Shown here: positions 8,662 through 20,373 of the stretch, piece after piece
Numbering within the stretch: the stretch's first letter is position 1
Layout of the letters: the number at the start of each line of letters is the position of its first letter
Source: Sorex araneus
Taxonomy: Eukaryota > Chordata > Mammalia > Eulipotyphla > Soricidae
DNA: 64,000 bases
Assembly (NCBI RefSeq): GCF_027595985.1
Contig: NC_073303.1
Span: forward strand, 28,109,847 to 28,173,846
Direction of reading: 5' to 3'
The notes under the pieces: model-generated
What the model was told of the DNA's origin: nothing
Database searches by the model: none
What the model saw: only the letters and a program-made list of their open reading frames with translations
Position numbers and translations under genes: made by a program

Positions 8662-11600
8662 CACAATTATGAATAGTATATATCATGAGCTTTCTAATTT
8701 ATGCTAATTATAGATTTTAAATTGATATGACATTATATTAGTTTTGTTTTATAACACTTATCTGAAACTTATATATTATGAAATAATTATGATAAAATGT
8801 CTAGTTAATGTCCATGTACTTGTAATCAAAATATTTTTCTTGTAGTGAGAATCTTTCAGGCAAGCTCTTTTAGTTGCCTTAAAATATACAAGTTTATTCA
8901 CTATAATCACCATGACGTACATTATATGATCAAGACATAATTATTTTTTAATTAGAAGTTCCCAACAACCACTAGGCTTAAAGAGCCCAAATTTTGGAAA
9001 GATGTTTTCTATTCTGGCTCACAAATTGCCTTTTAATACCTTTTCAAAAGAGGAGCTCTAAATTATGCCATCAACAACTGGAGCTTTGTTGGAACTAAGG
9101 ATATAACTATTTTGAGATAAAAAGTTTTATCTGTTTACTCTTTGGATGTAGGTTACGATAGTGTTAACACTCATGGTTTTTAGGAGTGAAATCAAGTACC
9201 TTCACCACTAAAACATCCCAGAACCTCAATTCCTGTCATATGTCTTCTAATCCACTTTTACAACCCCCCACCCCCACCGCCAACTTCATCTCTTCTTTTG
9301 TTTACCCCCTGGCTTCAACATTCCCTCCAGTTTGAGAATTTCAGTTTTGCAATCAAATGAGAATGCTTTACTTTCATTCTTTACCAATTCCCCCTCCCCC
9401 TTTTTTTTCTGAGAAATATTTAATTTCTACTTTTGGTCTTTTTTTTTTTTTTTTAAGAAAACAGTCATATACTCATCACATACAGAGTGGCTTTACAAGA
9501 AGCTATAACGTGCATGCAAGTATCTGCAAAGCATGCTTGAAAATAGGCTTATTTAAAATACATTTTTTAGTATTTTAAAACCAAATAAATAAGCAAAAGT
9601 TTATAGAAAAAAAGAAATACCTAAGAAAATATTTCAAATAGAGAAATTCCCTTGGAAAGTAAATTTTTGCAGAGCTGGTTATTTATCCTCATTAGTAATT
9701 AGAGAAATACAGGCAAAAGATTCTATGAAAAACTTCTCATGTCCTCCAGACAGGCGGAACATAAGACAAGGTATGGGGATGTTGAGATAATACAAGGGTT
9801 ATGGCACATGACTTGCTTGTAGTCAACTCAGGTCTGAACCTAGGTCCTTATGGTCTACTAAGCATCACTGGGTGTGGCTCTAGAGGCTCTTAAACACCAC
9901 TGATGTGTCTTGAATTCTCCGGGGCCACATGTCCTGAGCGGTACCACGTTGTAGCCCTTGCATTGAATCTCCACATCTGTCGGCTGAGATCATGAGATAG
10001 TACCCTGGATTCCCTAAGGACTCCAATCCTCAAAATGAAACTCTAAAATATCAAAAATGGCCAAAATTGATTTCTTGTGTACATGGACCATGAGAAAATC
10101 TATTTGAATAACAGTTGGACACTAAGATTCAAAGCTGAACATAGGTAATGTAATAATTTGAAATCTTCAGGCTTCCAAACAATTTCAATATTAGTACAAT
10201 TCAGCTGAAAAAGAATCAAAGATCCAAGATGAATATATATATATACATATACATGTATATGTATATATAAAACAATAGCAATATACATATATATAAAACA
10301 ATGGCAATAACTCAAGGACTCTCCAGATTAGATGGGTAAGTACATAGTTGTTCCATCCAAAAAACATAATCCACAATACAATAAAAATAAGTGAACAACT
10401 GCTATAGAAAAGATCTATGAGTATGATGTTAGAAATTACTCATGTTAGAAAAAGAAGCAAGAAAATTCACATTTATTTATGGGAGACTTAAAGGAGAAAA
10501 TACTTATCTATGTTGTATATGGCTACATTCACAGATTATACAAACTTGACAAAAGCAAAGCAAGATTAAGTGGATCATAATGAGCGTACTTCTGGGAAGT
10601 AAACATGGTATTATGGTATGTTTTGATTAATAGTTATTTTGGACCCAATTGTTGACTATTTGATAGTTCTAATGTTTGTTAAACTTTACATATATATGCT
10701 TGATGGCATATCTCTATTATGCTATATTTCAAAATACTGTACGAAAGTGGGAAGGTAAGGACCTGGAAAGATAGTACGGTGCTTACCTTGCATATGGTCT
10801 ATCTGAATTCAGTCCGGGGCACTCAGTATGGTCCCTGAGTCCTGCCAGGAGTGACCGTTGAGTCAGGAGTAGTAAGTTCTTAGCACTGCTGAACATAGTA
10901 CAGATAAACAAAAACAAAAAACCCAAATACAAAAAAATAATAAAATTCTAGTATTTAAGAAATGAAGTGAGGAGTTTTGTGTAGTGATGCCATACAGAAT
11001 TTGGGATTTAGGGGATACTAAATAATAGTTATTTGCTTTTTTATCAATCATTTTATGGTCCTATTTATGATCTGAGCACTTCGTGCAAACTCAGAATTAT
11101 TGATAATCGCTCCCTGTATTTGTTCTCTACCAAGTTTGAAATAAAAATCCCATACCCCGTAATGTTAGCAGTCTCACTCCTGGGGTAGGAAATTGTGATT
11201 TACACTGTAAATTGTGATTTACAGTGTAGCCTCTATAACAATGAGTCTACAGAGACCATTGTTGTCTAAGTTTTTCGAACCCTGATTCTAATAGTTGATG
11301 AATATCATGTGGCCCAGAAAATACCTTGGATGCAAATTTTTTTAATTTACTTTCTCGGATTTCTTAATACTTGTCCAGTGGGTTCACTGGCATTTGTCTT
11401 GCTTCTGGCATAGAAATGTACCTTTTCTTTTTCTTCCATCTCTGAGACCCAAAAGTGAAACTGCATTTTTTTCCCTGCAGAGATTGGGAAAGAAGAAATC
11501 TAGTGGAATTCTTCTCTGTGGGTGGAAAAGTCTGGATTCTGATAGGAGACCTTTGAAGACTCTCTCTGGTATCTGGTTAGACTGTAACGTGCCTGGCGCA

Positions 11601-12300
11601 AGCTTCAGAGACCCAGTCAATTCCCAGATCTGGGCTCTCTGAAGAGACAGTGAGCTATGGAAGTCTTCCCCATCATTAGAACATCCATCAAGAGTCCAGC
11701 TAAAGTACAAGGGCTCTTGGGCATTATTGTTTCAAAATTGAAAAAGACACATTTTACCAAAGCTTGGCAGTTAGCACAGTTTCTATCAATTAGCCATTTT
11801 TAATCTGCATAGGAAAAAATTTAGGAAACCTACAGGTTTATTGATTTGACAGTTCATGGGGGAAAGCACCTCTGAATACCAGGGCAATCAAACTAATTTA
11901 GTTTAGGCATGCAATGATATCACTCTATCTCTACCATCACATTGCCTCTACCCCTCCACCTCGGTCCATTGTTCCTTTTTAGATGCAACCCCCCTAACTG
12001 CGCAACCCTTCCTTGACAAATTGCCAACAGCTCTGATTGTCCCCTCTGGGAAGATGCAGCAGTGCCTGTGCCTTTCCTTCTGATCTTAAAAGATTTAAAC
12101 TTTTCCAAGGAATCCTAAGTTCATGTGGTGAGATATTTTAGATCCTTTTTCTGACACTGTAGATTAGCAGTAACCACCATTTAAAATTACACACTCACTG
12201 GAGGAAGATGATTCTCTCTGAGAAGCCAGCAAGCTAGGTCTACAATGTGAGTTTTGGCTATTAGTGCATGCTATCAGTTCATGATTTTTAAAACAAAATT
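8662..12300. other. Intergenic, no gene seen
   Basis: AT-rich DNA downstream of DQB copy A. It holds an alternating TA/TG tract (about 10235-10300), a diverged SOR-like SINE at 10763-10910, possibly another at 9765-9900, and unassigned sequence at 11160-12290. No supported ORF, splice pattern or promoter. Confidence 0.6.
10763..10910 (+). repeat. Diverged SOR SINE
   Basis: GGAAAGATAGTACGGTGC, CTTACCTTGCATATGG, GTCCCTGAGTCCTGCCAGGAGTGAC. The A-rich tail is interrupted. Confidence 0.6.
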
Positions 12301-13586
12301 TTTCATTAATTTATTCTTTTATTGAATCACCATGTGGAAAGTTACAAAGCTTTCAGGTTTAAGTCCCAGTTATACAATGCTCAAACACCCATCCCTTTAC
12401 CAGTGCACATATTCTACCACCAAGAATCACAGTATACCTCCCCCCCACCTCCCCACCTCCCCACCTCCCCAGCCCCCACCCCGCCTGTGTAACTGATAAA
12501 TTACGCTTTACTTTCACTTTACTTTGATTACATTCAATATTTCAACAAAAAAACTCACTATTATTACTTGGAATTTCTCCCCCCTAAAGTCGGACCTCCT
12601 GAAAAGGAAGCTGTTAGGGCGCGGATCGAGATCTCCCTATAACGACAAAGAGACTCCAGAGACTGCAAACAGCAAGCAGGGTTTATTGTAAGACTGGCTA
12701 GCCAGGGTCCAGCCGCCTACACGGACACTCTAGCAGGTTGGGCCAAAGACCCCGAGCTTCTCCAAAGGAGATCTTATATAGGCCTTCCCCGGCCGTTACA
12801 GCAGAGCCCGCGCATTTCATAGCCAATAGATTTGTAATATTGCAAACTTTCTTAACCAGTCCATTTAAAAGGACATCACTCCTTAGCCTATGGTTTTAGA
12901 GATCAGTATTCGCGCCAATATTCAGGAATGTCCCGGTTCTGGGGGCAGTTCTGGGTCTTGAGATACGGGTCATGTGATATGGGTCTGGTTATCTGGTCTG
13001 ACCACCACCCTTCTTGTGAACCGGGGTGCCTGTATCTGAATTCCTTGCTCAGGGGCAGAAAATCAAGTTATTCTAGAATGCGGGCTCCTGTAAAAAGAGT
13101 CTTAAGAAAGCTAAATAGATTCCTGTGGTCTGTCCTGGGCCAGATCCTCACAGAAGCATTTGATAATTTGTTTTCCGTTGCTGAGAATGAACAGATATGA
13201 GATCAAGTGGCCGCACTAGCAGCCGCACGGTTTTGGATTTCTGTATTTTAGTATTTTAGTAACTAAGTCCAGAGAAATATCTGCCAGAAATTGCATCATT
13301 GCAAGCTTGAACCTCTCGGCTATTTCATATTCCACATATGAGTGCAATCTTTCTATGTCTGTCTCTTTCTTTCTGACTCATTTTACTCAACATGACACTC
13401 TCCATGTTGATCCACTTATATGCAAATTTCATGACTTCATGTTTTCTGATAGCTACATAGTATTACATTGTGTAGATGTACCAGAGTTTCTTTAACCAGT
13501 CATCTGTTTTTGGGCACTCTGGTTTTTTCCAGGTTGTGGCTATTGTAAACAGTGCTGCAAAGTTCATGATTCTTTTACACAATGTC
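12300..13586 (-). mobile_element. L1 3' portion, split by an LTR
   Basis: Minus-strand L1: TTATTGAATCACCATGTGG (complement of its 3' end) at 12300, C-rich tract at 12440, continuing to 12611, interrupted by the LTR at 12612-13152, then resuming with matching L1 sequence (CATTTGATAATTTGTTTTCC onward) up to 13586, where a second LTR begins. Confidence 0.82.
12612..13152 (-). mobile_element. Solo LTR, family C
   Basis: 541 bp, TGTTAGG...CCTCACA on +, flanked by a 5-bp duplication GAAGC (12607-12611, 13153-13157). On minus it has a TATA-like CCTATATAAG, a polyadenylation AATAAA and a U5 region ending GCCCTAACA. It interrupts an L1 whose sequence resumes exactly after it. Confidence 0.85.
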
Positions 13587-14294
13587 TGTTGGGGATGGAC
13601 TGAGGTATCAGGGCGAGCCAACATAGACTGTACTACAGACAGGAACATTTTCCCCCTTCAGGCTGCCTTCAGAAAACAATTTCAGGGGCTGGAGAGATAG
13701 CACAGCGGGTAGGGCGTTTGCCTTGCACGCGGCTGACCCGGGTTCAAATCCCAGCATCCCATATGGTCCCCTGAGCATGGCCAGGGGTAATTCCTAAGCG
13801 CAAGCCAGGAGTAACCCCTGTGCATCGCCAGGTGTGACCCAAAAAAAAGAAAAAAAAAAAGAAAAAAAAAAGAAAAGAATTTCAGTATACTGAAAGGGGC
13901 AGTTTTCTTTTTCTCACAGAAGCCTGGCTGGTCTTTGACATGCAGATCTCAGGTGCTAGCCAGGCCTGATCCCAGCCTAGTCTTTGGGATATAGATTTCA
14001 GGTGTGGGCCTAGTTTTGGTTTTGTATCTTCTTTCCGAAGGCCAAGATTACTGGCCTGCAGATGCAAGGAAATAATGCATATTCTACTGCCTCAATGTTC
14101 TTCCTGTAACTTCTTTTGATGCCTTTGGTGACGTCACTGTATTGTGCCCTTTAGAGGTACCATGATCAATAAAAGGAGATCACTAGGCTCTCTACCTTTG
14201 CCAAGAGTCAGAGAGAACCTTGGCCCTCCATGAAATACATTTCTTCTGCGTTCCTTGTCTCAGCGCCTCTGACCACACGAATATTCATACAACA
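13587..14294 (+). mobile_element. Solo LTR, family B, carrying a SINE
   Basis: 708 bp TGTTGGGG...CATACAACA with perfect 6-bp duplication AATGTC (13581-13586, 14295-14300). Polyadenylation AATAAA near 14169. An inverted relative lies at 15899-16569. Six-base duplications are typical of betaretrovirus-like elements. Confidence 0.85.
13686..13877 (+). repeat. SOR SINE inside the LTR
   Basis: Near-consensus copy (GGGGCTGGAGAGATAGCACAG head) with long A-rich tail, flanked by AATTTCAG (13678-13685, 13878-13885). The related LTR at 15899-16569 lacks it, so it arrived after the LTR. Confidence 0.92.
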
Positions 14295-14300
14295 AATGTC

Positions 14301-15145
14301 AAAAAGAAAACGTGAAGTGATTAAAATGAATATATTTTTATTCCCTTCCTCCCTCTACCTCTCTTTCTCCATAAATCTATTTTCTTTCTTTCTCTCTTTT
14401 TTTTTTTTTGCTCTTTTTTAATTGAATCACTGTGAGATACAGTTACAAAGCTTTCATGATGCTTCTTCACTAAAACAGGAAAAGAGATGCATTAATAGTT
14501 TTGTGGTAGGTAGGAAGAGAAGAGGGCCCTGGTCATATATATTCTGAAAAATGTTCTGGAAACCTCAACTAACCCTAAGGCATGAATGTCTGACACAAAA
14601 TACCCATATCAGAGGCCAGGATGTAGAATTCCAGGTCAGCTGCAGGGATGGCTTCCTGGGAGGAGAGGCAGTAGGAACCCTTGGCAGAAGGGGCTCCAAA
14701 CCAGAGACAAAGCCCCAGGCAGTGGTATCCAAATACCATCAGCTACTCCAAGCTCTCCTTCCTGGAAACCTCCATAGCAGTGGCTTGGTGTGGGAGCAGT
14801 TTGGAAAAAAGTATATAACTTGGCAGAAGAAAAGGTGTCTTGCCTCTTGGGCCCACGGATCTGCACAAGATGTGTACTTTCTTTAGGGTGCATTGTTCCA
14901 TTCTGGGGAAATGATCTATAATCCCTGCTTGGGATGTGTACTGGCACTTTCTTCCACTCTGCTCTGGACAAGACTGTGTTCTCTCTTCTTTATGTGTCTT
15001 TATCTATTTCTCTCCTTCTCTTCTGGTGGTATTCAGGGTACCTGATGTGTTGACTGGGAATATTTTCTCCCTCTCAGTTGACTTTCATTAGTTTTATTCA
15101 GTGTTTCTTTTGCCATGCAAACACTTCAATTTCACACAGTCCCAT
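14301..15145. other. Unassigned sequence with a short L1 3' terminus
   Basis: 14410-14470 looks like an antisense L1 3' terminus (AATTGAATCACTGTGAGATAC). 14470-15145 is mixed-composition DNA with no match I recognise. Open frames of 111 codons exist on both strands at 14551-14971, but I see no domain or splice signal to support them. Confidence 0.5.
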
Positions 15146-15636
15146 TGTTAGGGCACGAATCGAGATCTCCCTTACCGACAAAGAGACTCCAGAGACTGCA
15201 AACAGCAAGCAGGGTTTATTGTAAGACTGGCTAGCCAGGATCCAGCCGCCTACATGGACAGGCAGGTCCAGCAAGTTGGGCAAGACCCCGAGCTTCTCCA
15301 AAGGAGATCTTATATAGGCCTTTATCGACCATTACAGCAGAGCCCGTGCATTTCCTAGCCAATAAGTTCATAATTTGACATGCCTCTCCCTCCAATCCCA
15401 TTAGGCCCATCTGCTTGTCCAGCTTTTAGATTAACAGGTCACAATTGCGTAAGTGCCTCCACGGGTCCAAGGGCTGATCCCGGGCCAGGAGGCTATCTGT
15501 TTAGATTACACTCTTTTATGGTAGTAGCTCAGGAGCCCGCACATTACACTTGGAGCAAGCAGATAGCAGAGGCCTGAGTGAAAAATACATGGTTTTCATT
15601 GTCTTTGGCCCCGCCCGGGGCAGTCCTGCTCTAACA
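15146..15636 (-). mobile_element. LTR, family C, second copy
   Basis: Starts TGTTAGGGCACGAATCGAG and matches 12612-12840 closely (same TATA and AATAAA positions on minus), then diverges. Ends CTCTAACA. No target duplication is visible at the ends, unlike the first copy. Confidence 0.75.
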
Positions 15637-15639
15637 AAT

Positions 15640-16616
15640 AGACTATGGACCGAACAAGATGCCTACTTAATACCTCTGTAGCAAACCACAACACCAAAAA
15701 GAGAAAGTGAACAAATGGGAATGCCCTGCCACAGAGGCAGGGTGGGGTGAAGGGGACAGGGTGGGGGTGGTGGGAGGGATGCTGGGACCATTGGTGGTGG
15801 AAAATGGGCACTGGTGGAGGGATGGGCACTTGATCATTGTATGACTGAAACGTAAGCATGAAAACCTGTAAGTCTGTAACTGTCTCATGGTGATTCACTG
15901 TTGCGTGAACATTCTTTTGGGTTGGAGGTGCTGAGATAAGGAATGAGGAAGAAATGTGATTCATGGAGGTCCAAGGCTCTCTCTGGCTCTTGGCAAAGGT
16001 AGAGAGCCCCGTGATCTCCTTTTATTGATCATGGTACCTCTAAAGGGCGCAATACAGTGACTGTCACCAAAGGCATCAAAAGAAGTTACAGGGAGAACAT
16101 TGAGACAGTGGAAACATATTGTTTCCTTGTACTGGTAGGCCTATAGCCTCAGGAAAAAGATACAGAACTGAGAAGGAAAAGATATAAAACCAAAACTGAA
16201 ACCTTCTATAGGCACCTGGATACAAAACCAAAACTGAAACCTTTCTTGGGCTACAGGCACCTGGATTTACATACCAAAGACTAGGCTGGGCCAGAGCCTG
16301 TGGTTTGCAATCTCAAAGGTCAGGCCTGGCTAACACCAGAGATCTGCATGTCAAAGACCAGCCAGGCTTCTGTGAGAGAAGGAAAACTGCTCTTTTCAGT
16401 ATACTGAAATTATTTTTCTGAAGGCAGCTTGAAGGGGGAAAATGTTCAGCTTCATCCAAACCAGTCAGGACACACGAGAAATCTCGCCCATTTTCATGGG
16501 TCCCTATGTTCCTGTCCGTAGCATGAACAGTATACATGGGCTTGCCCTGATATCAGTCCAGCCCCAACAATTCATTAATAAAATAAAATAAAATTTAAAA
16601 AAATTAAAAAAAAATA
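15640..16616 (+). mobile_element. L1 3' end split by an LTR
   Basis: L1 3' signature at 15665-15898 (GGGCACTGGTGGAGGGATGG, TCATTGTATGACTGAAAC). Its A-rich tail is displaced to 16570-16616 by the family B LTR. Confidence 0.8.
15899..16569 (-). mobile_element. Solo LTR, family B, inverted
   Basis: 671 bp. Read on minus it runs TGTTGGGG...CACGCAACA and matches 13587-14294 without its SINE. Flanks ATTCAC (15893-15898) and ATTCAT (16570-16575) are a 6-bp duplication with one change. Confidence 0.82.
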
Positions 16617-16797
16617 AAGTTATGCCATTCTGTTGGGGTGCTGAGATCACCAGCTGCCTCTAGAAGTGTAAGTCCTAATTATACTTTCAGGTTCATGTCA
16701 TGTTCTCAGTAACCAAATTGACCTCTGTAAGAATGTCAAAATAGAGTTTTACTGAAAACATTCATGATGATGTCTGACTGCCAAATAAGCAAGTCTG
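16617..16797 (+). pseudogene. DQB intron 2 relic, part 1
   Basis: Matches DQB copy A intron 2 at about 1434-1600 and copy B at about 60910-61040 (ATTCTGTTGGG..GCTGAGATCACCAGC; TGTCAAAATAGAGTTTTACTG; CATTCATGATGATGTCTGAC). No exon is attached. It shows that at least a third DQB copy existed here. Confidence 0.8.
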
Positions 16798-16963
16798 TTT
16801 TTTTTAGATTGAATTATCATGAGATACAAAGCTGTTCATGATGAGCCACTTTTAGTCATACAATCTTCCAACACCCATCCCTCAGTGTACATTTCCCACC
16901 ACTAATATCCCCTGTTTCTCTCCCACCTCACTCCCACCCCCATCTGAGTTTCTACTGGCAGGC

Positions 16964-17028
<65 letters not shown>

Positions 17029-18540
17029 CCCACCTTTGGGCATTATGGTTTGGAATACAGATATTGAGAGGTTATTGTCTTTGTTCCTTTACCTATTTTC
17101 AGCATGTAGTTCTTACCCAGAGTGATCATTTCCAACTACCTTTGTCATAGTGGTCCCTTCTCTATCCCACTCCCTTCTCCAGCACTTGAGGCAGGCTTCT
17201 CACCAGACCTCCTGGCCTTTGTTTCTATTGAGCCTGGGTATTAGTGTTATAGCCTGTTTTCCTTTTTTTCATATCCCACAAATATATTCAATCATTCTAT
17301 GTCTGTTCCTGTTGTGATTCATTTCACTCAACATGAGACTCTCCATTTGCACCCATTTGTAAGCGAGTTTCATAACTTCATTTTTCCAAACATCTGCATA
17401 GTATTACATTGTTTCAATAAACAATGTAATTTCTTTAAATAGTCATCAGTTCTCGAACACCGAGACACTCAGTTGTTCCCAGATTAGAGCTACTGTGAAC
17501 AGTGCTGCAATGAATATAGTCATGCAGATATGCTTTTGGACTCCTGGGGTAGATTCCCAGTAGTGTTGCTGGACAGTCTGGAAGCTCAGTTTCTAGCTTT
17601 CTGAGGAATGCCCATGTTGTTTTCCAAAAGGCTGAACCAGTCGACATTCCCACCAATAATGAAGGAGACTCCTTTTCTCCCCATTTCCAAGCCAGCACTG
17701 ATTGTTCTTGTTTGTTTGATATGTGCCAGTCTGTTTGGTGTGAGATGATAGCTCATTGTTTTGATTTGCATCTCCCTGATGATTATGATGTAGGGCCTTT
17801 TTTTCATGTGTCTTTTGGTCTTTTGAGTTCTTTGAGGAAGTTGCTGTTCATTTTTTCTTCCCACCTATTTTTGATGGCGTTGGATGGTTTTTTCTTGTAA
17901 AGTTTTACCAGTGACTTATATATCTTGGAAATTAGCCTTTCATCAGATGAATAATGGGTAAATAATTTTCCCCAATCTGTTAACTATCTTTGTATCTTAG
18001 TCAAAGTTTCTTTTTTAGTTACAGAAGCTTCTTAGTTGAATGTAATCCCATTTGTCTCTCTTTGCTTCCATTTGCTTGTTCAGTGCTGTTTCATCCTTAA
18101 AGATTCCTCTAGCATCAATGTCTTAGCGAGTTTTGCCCACATTTCCCTCCAGGTATATTATGGATTCAGGTCTGATATTGAGGTATTTAATTCATTTTGA
18201 TCTGACATTTGCGCCTGGCATTAGAAAGAGTTCTGAGTTCACTTCTTTTCCTTTTTTTTTTCTTTTTGCTTATAGCTGCCCAGTTTTCCCAGAACTACTT
18301 GTTGAGGAAGCTTTCCTTGCTCCACTTCATATTTGTTGCTGCTGTATCAAAGATTAGGTGATTATATAATTGAGGATCAGGATCTGTGACAGGATATTCA
18401 ACTCTGTTCTACTGGTCTTTGGGTCTGTTACATCCACTTTGTAATACAGTTTGAAGTTGGGAAAGGTGATGTCTCATATTTTGTATTTCCGAAGGATTGC
18501 TTTTGCTTATTGTGGGGTTTATGTTCCATATGAAAAATAA
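16798..18540 (-). mobile_element. L1 3' UTR and end of ORF2
   Basis: 3' end (poly-T, ATTGAATTATCATGAGATAC) at 16798, a CT tract at 16966-17024, then sequence typical of antisense mammalian L1 (TTGATTTGCATCTCCCTGATGATTA; ACAGTGCTGCAATGAATAT) through about 18540. It sits in the DQB relic where copy B also has an L1 3' end (61885), so it is an old shared insertion. Confidence 0.78.
16966..17024 (+). repeat. (TC)n microsatellite
   Basis: About 29 TC units inside the L1 3' end. The paralogous L1 at 62060-62110 has a shorter impure version. Confidence 0.95.
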
Positions 18541-18740
18541 GTAATTCTTTACAAAAATAAAAATAAGAAATCTTGAGTGAATAAGTAATCAGCTATTTAA
18601 TTAAACACATATGATGTTAAGAGAATAAGCGAAATAAAATGAGACAACATAAGATATTTCAAATAAGACATACATGAAATATTTTCCATATTATTACACA
18701 AAGGAATAGGAAATATAATAAAATAGATATATGGATAAAG

Positions 18741-19287
18741 TGTTAGGGTGGAGCAGATCTCTGCCCATGGGAGGCGCGGAGGAACAGGCTGAGACAACTC
18801 TTTCTGCAACAGCAAGGGGATTTATTCAGACCAGCATGCTGGGGCTCTCACTCAGCTCTCCTAAGCAGAGGAGGGTTAGAGAGAGAGAAAGAGAGCCTCG
18901 TATACAGAGTTCAGGCTCTTTTTATACACCTTAGTAAATAAGATTACTTTGATCATTATTCTCATTTTTCTCATTTTTCCAAGGTTACTTTGATCAACAT
19001 CTTCATTTTTCCCAGGTCACTTAGATCAACATCCTCATTTTTCGGGACTAAGGGGGGTCATCAGTGACATTCTGCTTTGCTAGAGTAAATTTCGCCATAT
19101 GTCCGTGCCTTTCCTGGACATTACCAGGCATCTGGGCAGTTTTATTTCCTGAAACAGGTCCTTGTTTTGTGTAGCTTAGATCATACTGCAAGGTATTGTT
19201 TTACAGAAATTGATCAAGCAAGTTAGGAAGTTACAGAAAGCAATCAAGCAAGTTAGCAAAACATTAACCCTATCCTTTGTTGCTACA
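18741..19287 (-). mobile_element. Solo LTR, family E
   Basis: On minus: TGTAGCAACAAAGG start, TATAAAAAG box, AATAAA, U5 ending CCCTAACA (TGTTAGGGTGG on + at 18741). The right boundary is approximate and no target duplication was found. Confidence 0.65.
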
Positions 19288-19464
19288 TGGCCCAAACCGT
19301 TCAAAACGATAAGACAGTAAAATGGAAGGAGTGTGGCATTACCAAAACTAGTAATATGAGAAGGTAGAGTGGAAAAATATGATTCTTTGTCAGCATTTTT
19401 AGTTTTAAGATTCTCTTTTTGTCCTTAAAAAATTTAAGCTTTCTTTTTTTTCAAGATGCCTAGC

Positions 19465-19740
19465 TATTTGATATATTTTATTTATTTATTTTTATTGAAT
19501 ATCCATGAGCTACAGTTACAAAACTTTTATGTTTGAGTTTCAGTCATACAATGATTGAATACCCATCCCTGCACCAGTATACATTTCCCACAACCAATGT
19601 CCCCAATATTATCCCTCACCCCCACATCCCACACCTCCCCTGCGCCTATAGCAGACTATTTCTCTCTGACTCTCTCTATACTTATGGGTATTATGGTTTG
19701 CAATACGGATACTGAGAGGCTTTCATATGTGGTACTTTAT
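19465..19740 (-). repeat. L1 3' end, second short copy
   Basis: ATTGAATATCCATGAGCTAC, CACCAGTATACATTTCCCAC and TTTGCAATACGGATACTGAGAGG are the complement of the L1 3' signature. Confidence 0.8.
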
Positions 19741-19885
19741 CAACTTTCACCTGGTGATACTCAGGGTTACTAATGGCTCTGTGCTCAGGAATGAGCCCTG
19801 GGGGAACTTGGGATGGCGGGGATGAAACCCTTGTTGGGCACGTGCTAGGCAAATACCCTACCTGTTGCACTATCGCTTCAGCCCC
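19741..19885 (-). repeat. Old SOR SINE
   Basis: CACCTGGTGATACTCAGG to TATCGCTTCAGCCCCCC. DQB copy A keeps only its last bases (about 1600-1622), so copy A deleted the L1 and most of this SINE. Confidence 0.75.
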
Positions 19886-20031
19886 CCAAAGTATAAACTT
19901 TTGAAATAGCTTTCCTGTTTCTGTTTCCAGATTGTGAATCCTATAACTTGTTTCTGAGTTCCCAGTGCTTATCAAATTTCTATTCGTTGAATTAGTTAAT
20001 AAACAAACAAACAAATGAAAAAATATGTAAT
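19886..20031 (+). pseudogene. DQB intron 2 relic, part 2
   Basis: Aligns with 1620-1765 of DQB copy A (AAAGTATAAACTTTTGAAAT; CTGTTTCTGTTTCCAGATTG) at high identity. It stops abruptly at the provirus LTR, and the DQB sequence is not resumed on its far side. Confidence 0.82.
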
Positions 20032-20356
20032 TGTTGCAGTAAGGTTTGGTTAGACAGTCTGAGGCATTAAGATATGCATTCAAAATAAATACTTTATGGA
20101 GGATCACAAAACTGTCTCTGGTGTTGTGCTGTGCTGGATAGCAGCCTGTTCAACCTCCTTTTATTAACTAGCTTGATGTTCTAACCAATGATATTCAGCC
20201 ACAGAGGCATAATATACAAATAAACTTAGTCAAGAAAAACAGTATCAAAGTCAGTTACATAATAGGAAGGTAGTCAGTTAAAGTAACAGTAACAAAAATC
20301 AATTTTAAGGTCCAATGCTAGCTAGGCCTGAGATTGTGAGATGTTGTACACCAACA
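20032..20356 (-). repeat. Provirus 3' LTR
   Basis: 325 bp, TGTTGCAG...CACCAACA on +. Adjacent internal sequence 20357-20373 reads on minus as an A7-G4-type polypurine tract, which fixes this as the 3' LTR. Confidence 0.9.
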
Positions 20357-20373
20357 TTTACCCCTTTTTTTGT

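Noticed and set aside
14551-14971. Two overlapping 111-codon frames on opposite strands
   Set aside because: Neither shows a domain, splice context or promoter; mutual overlap suggests chance.
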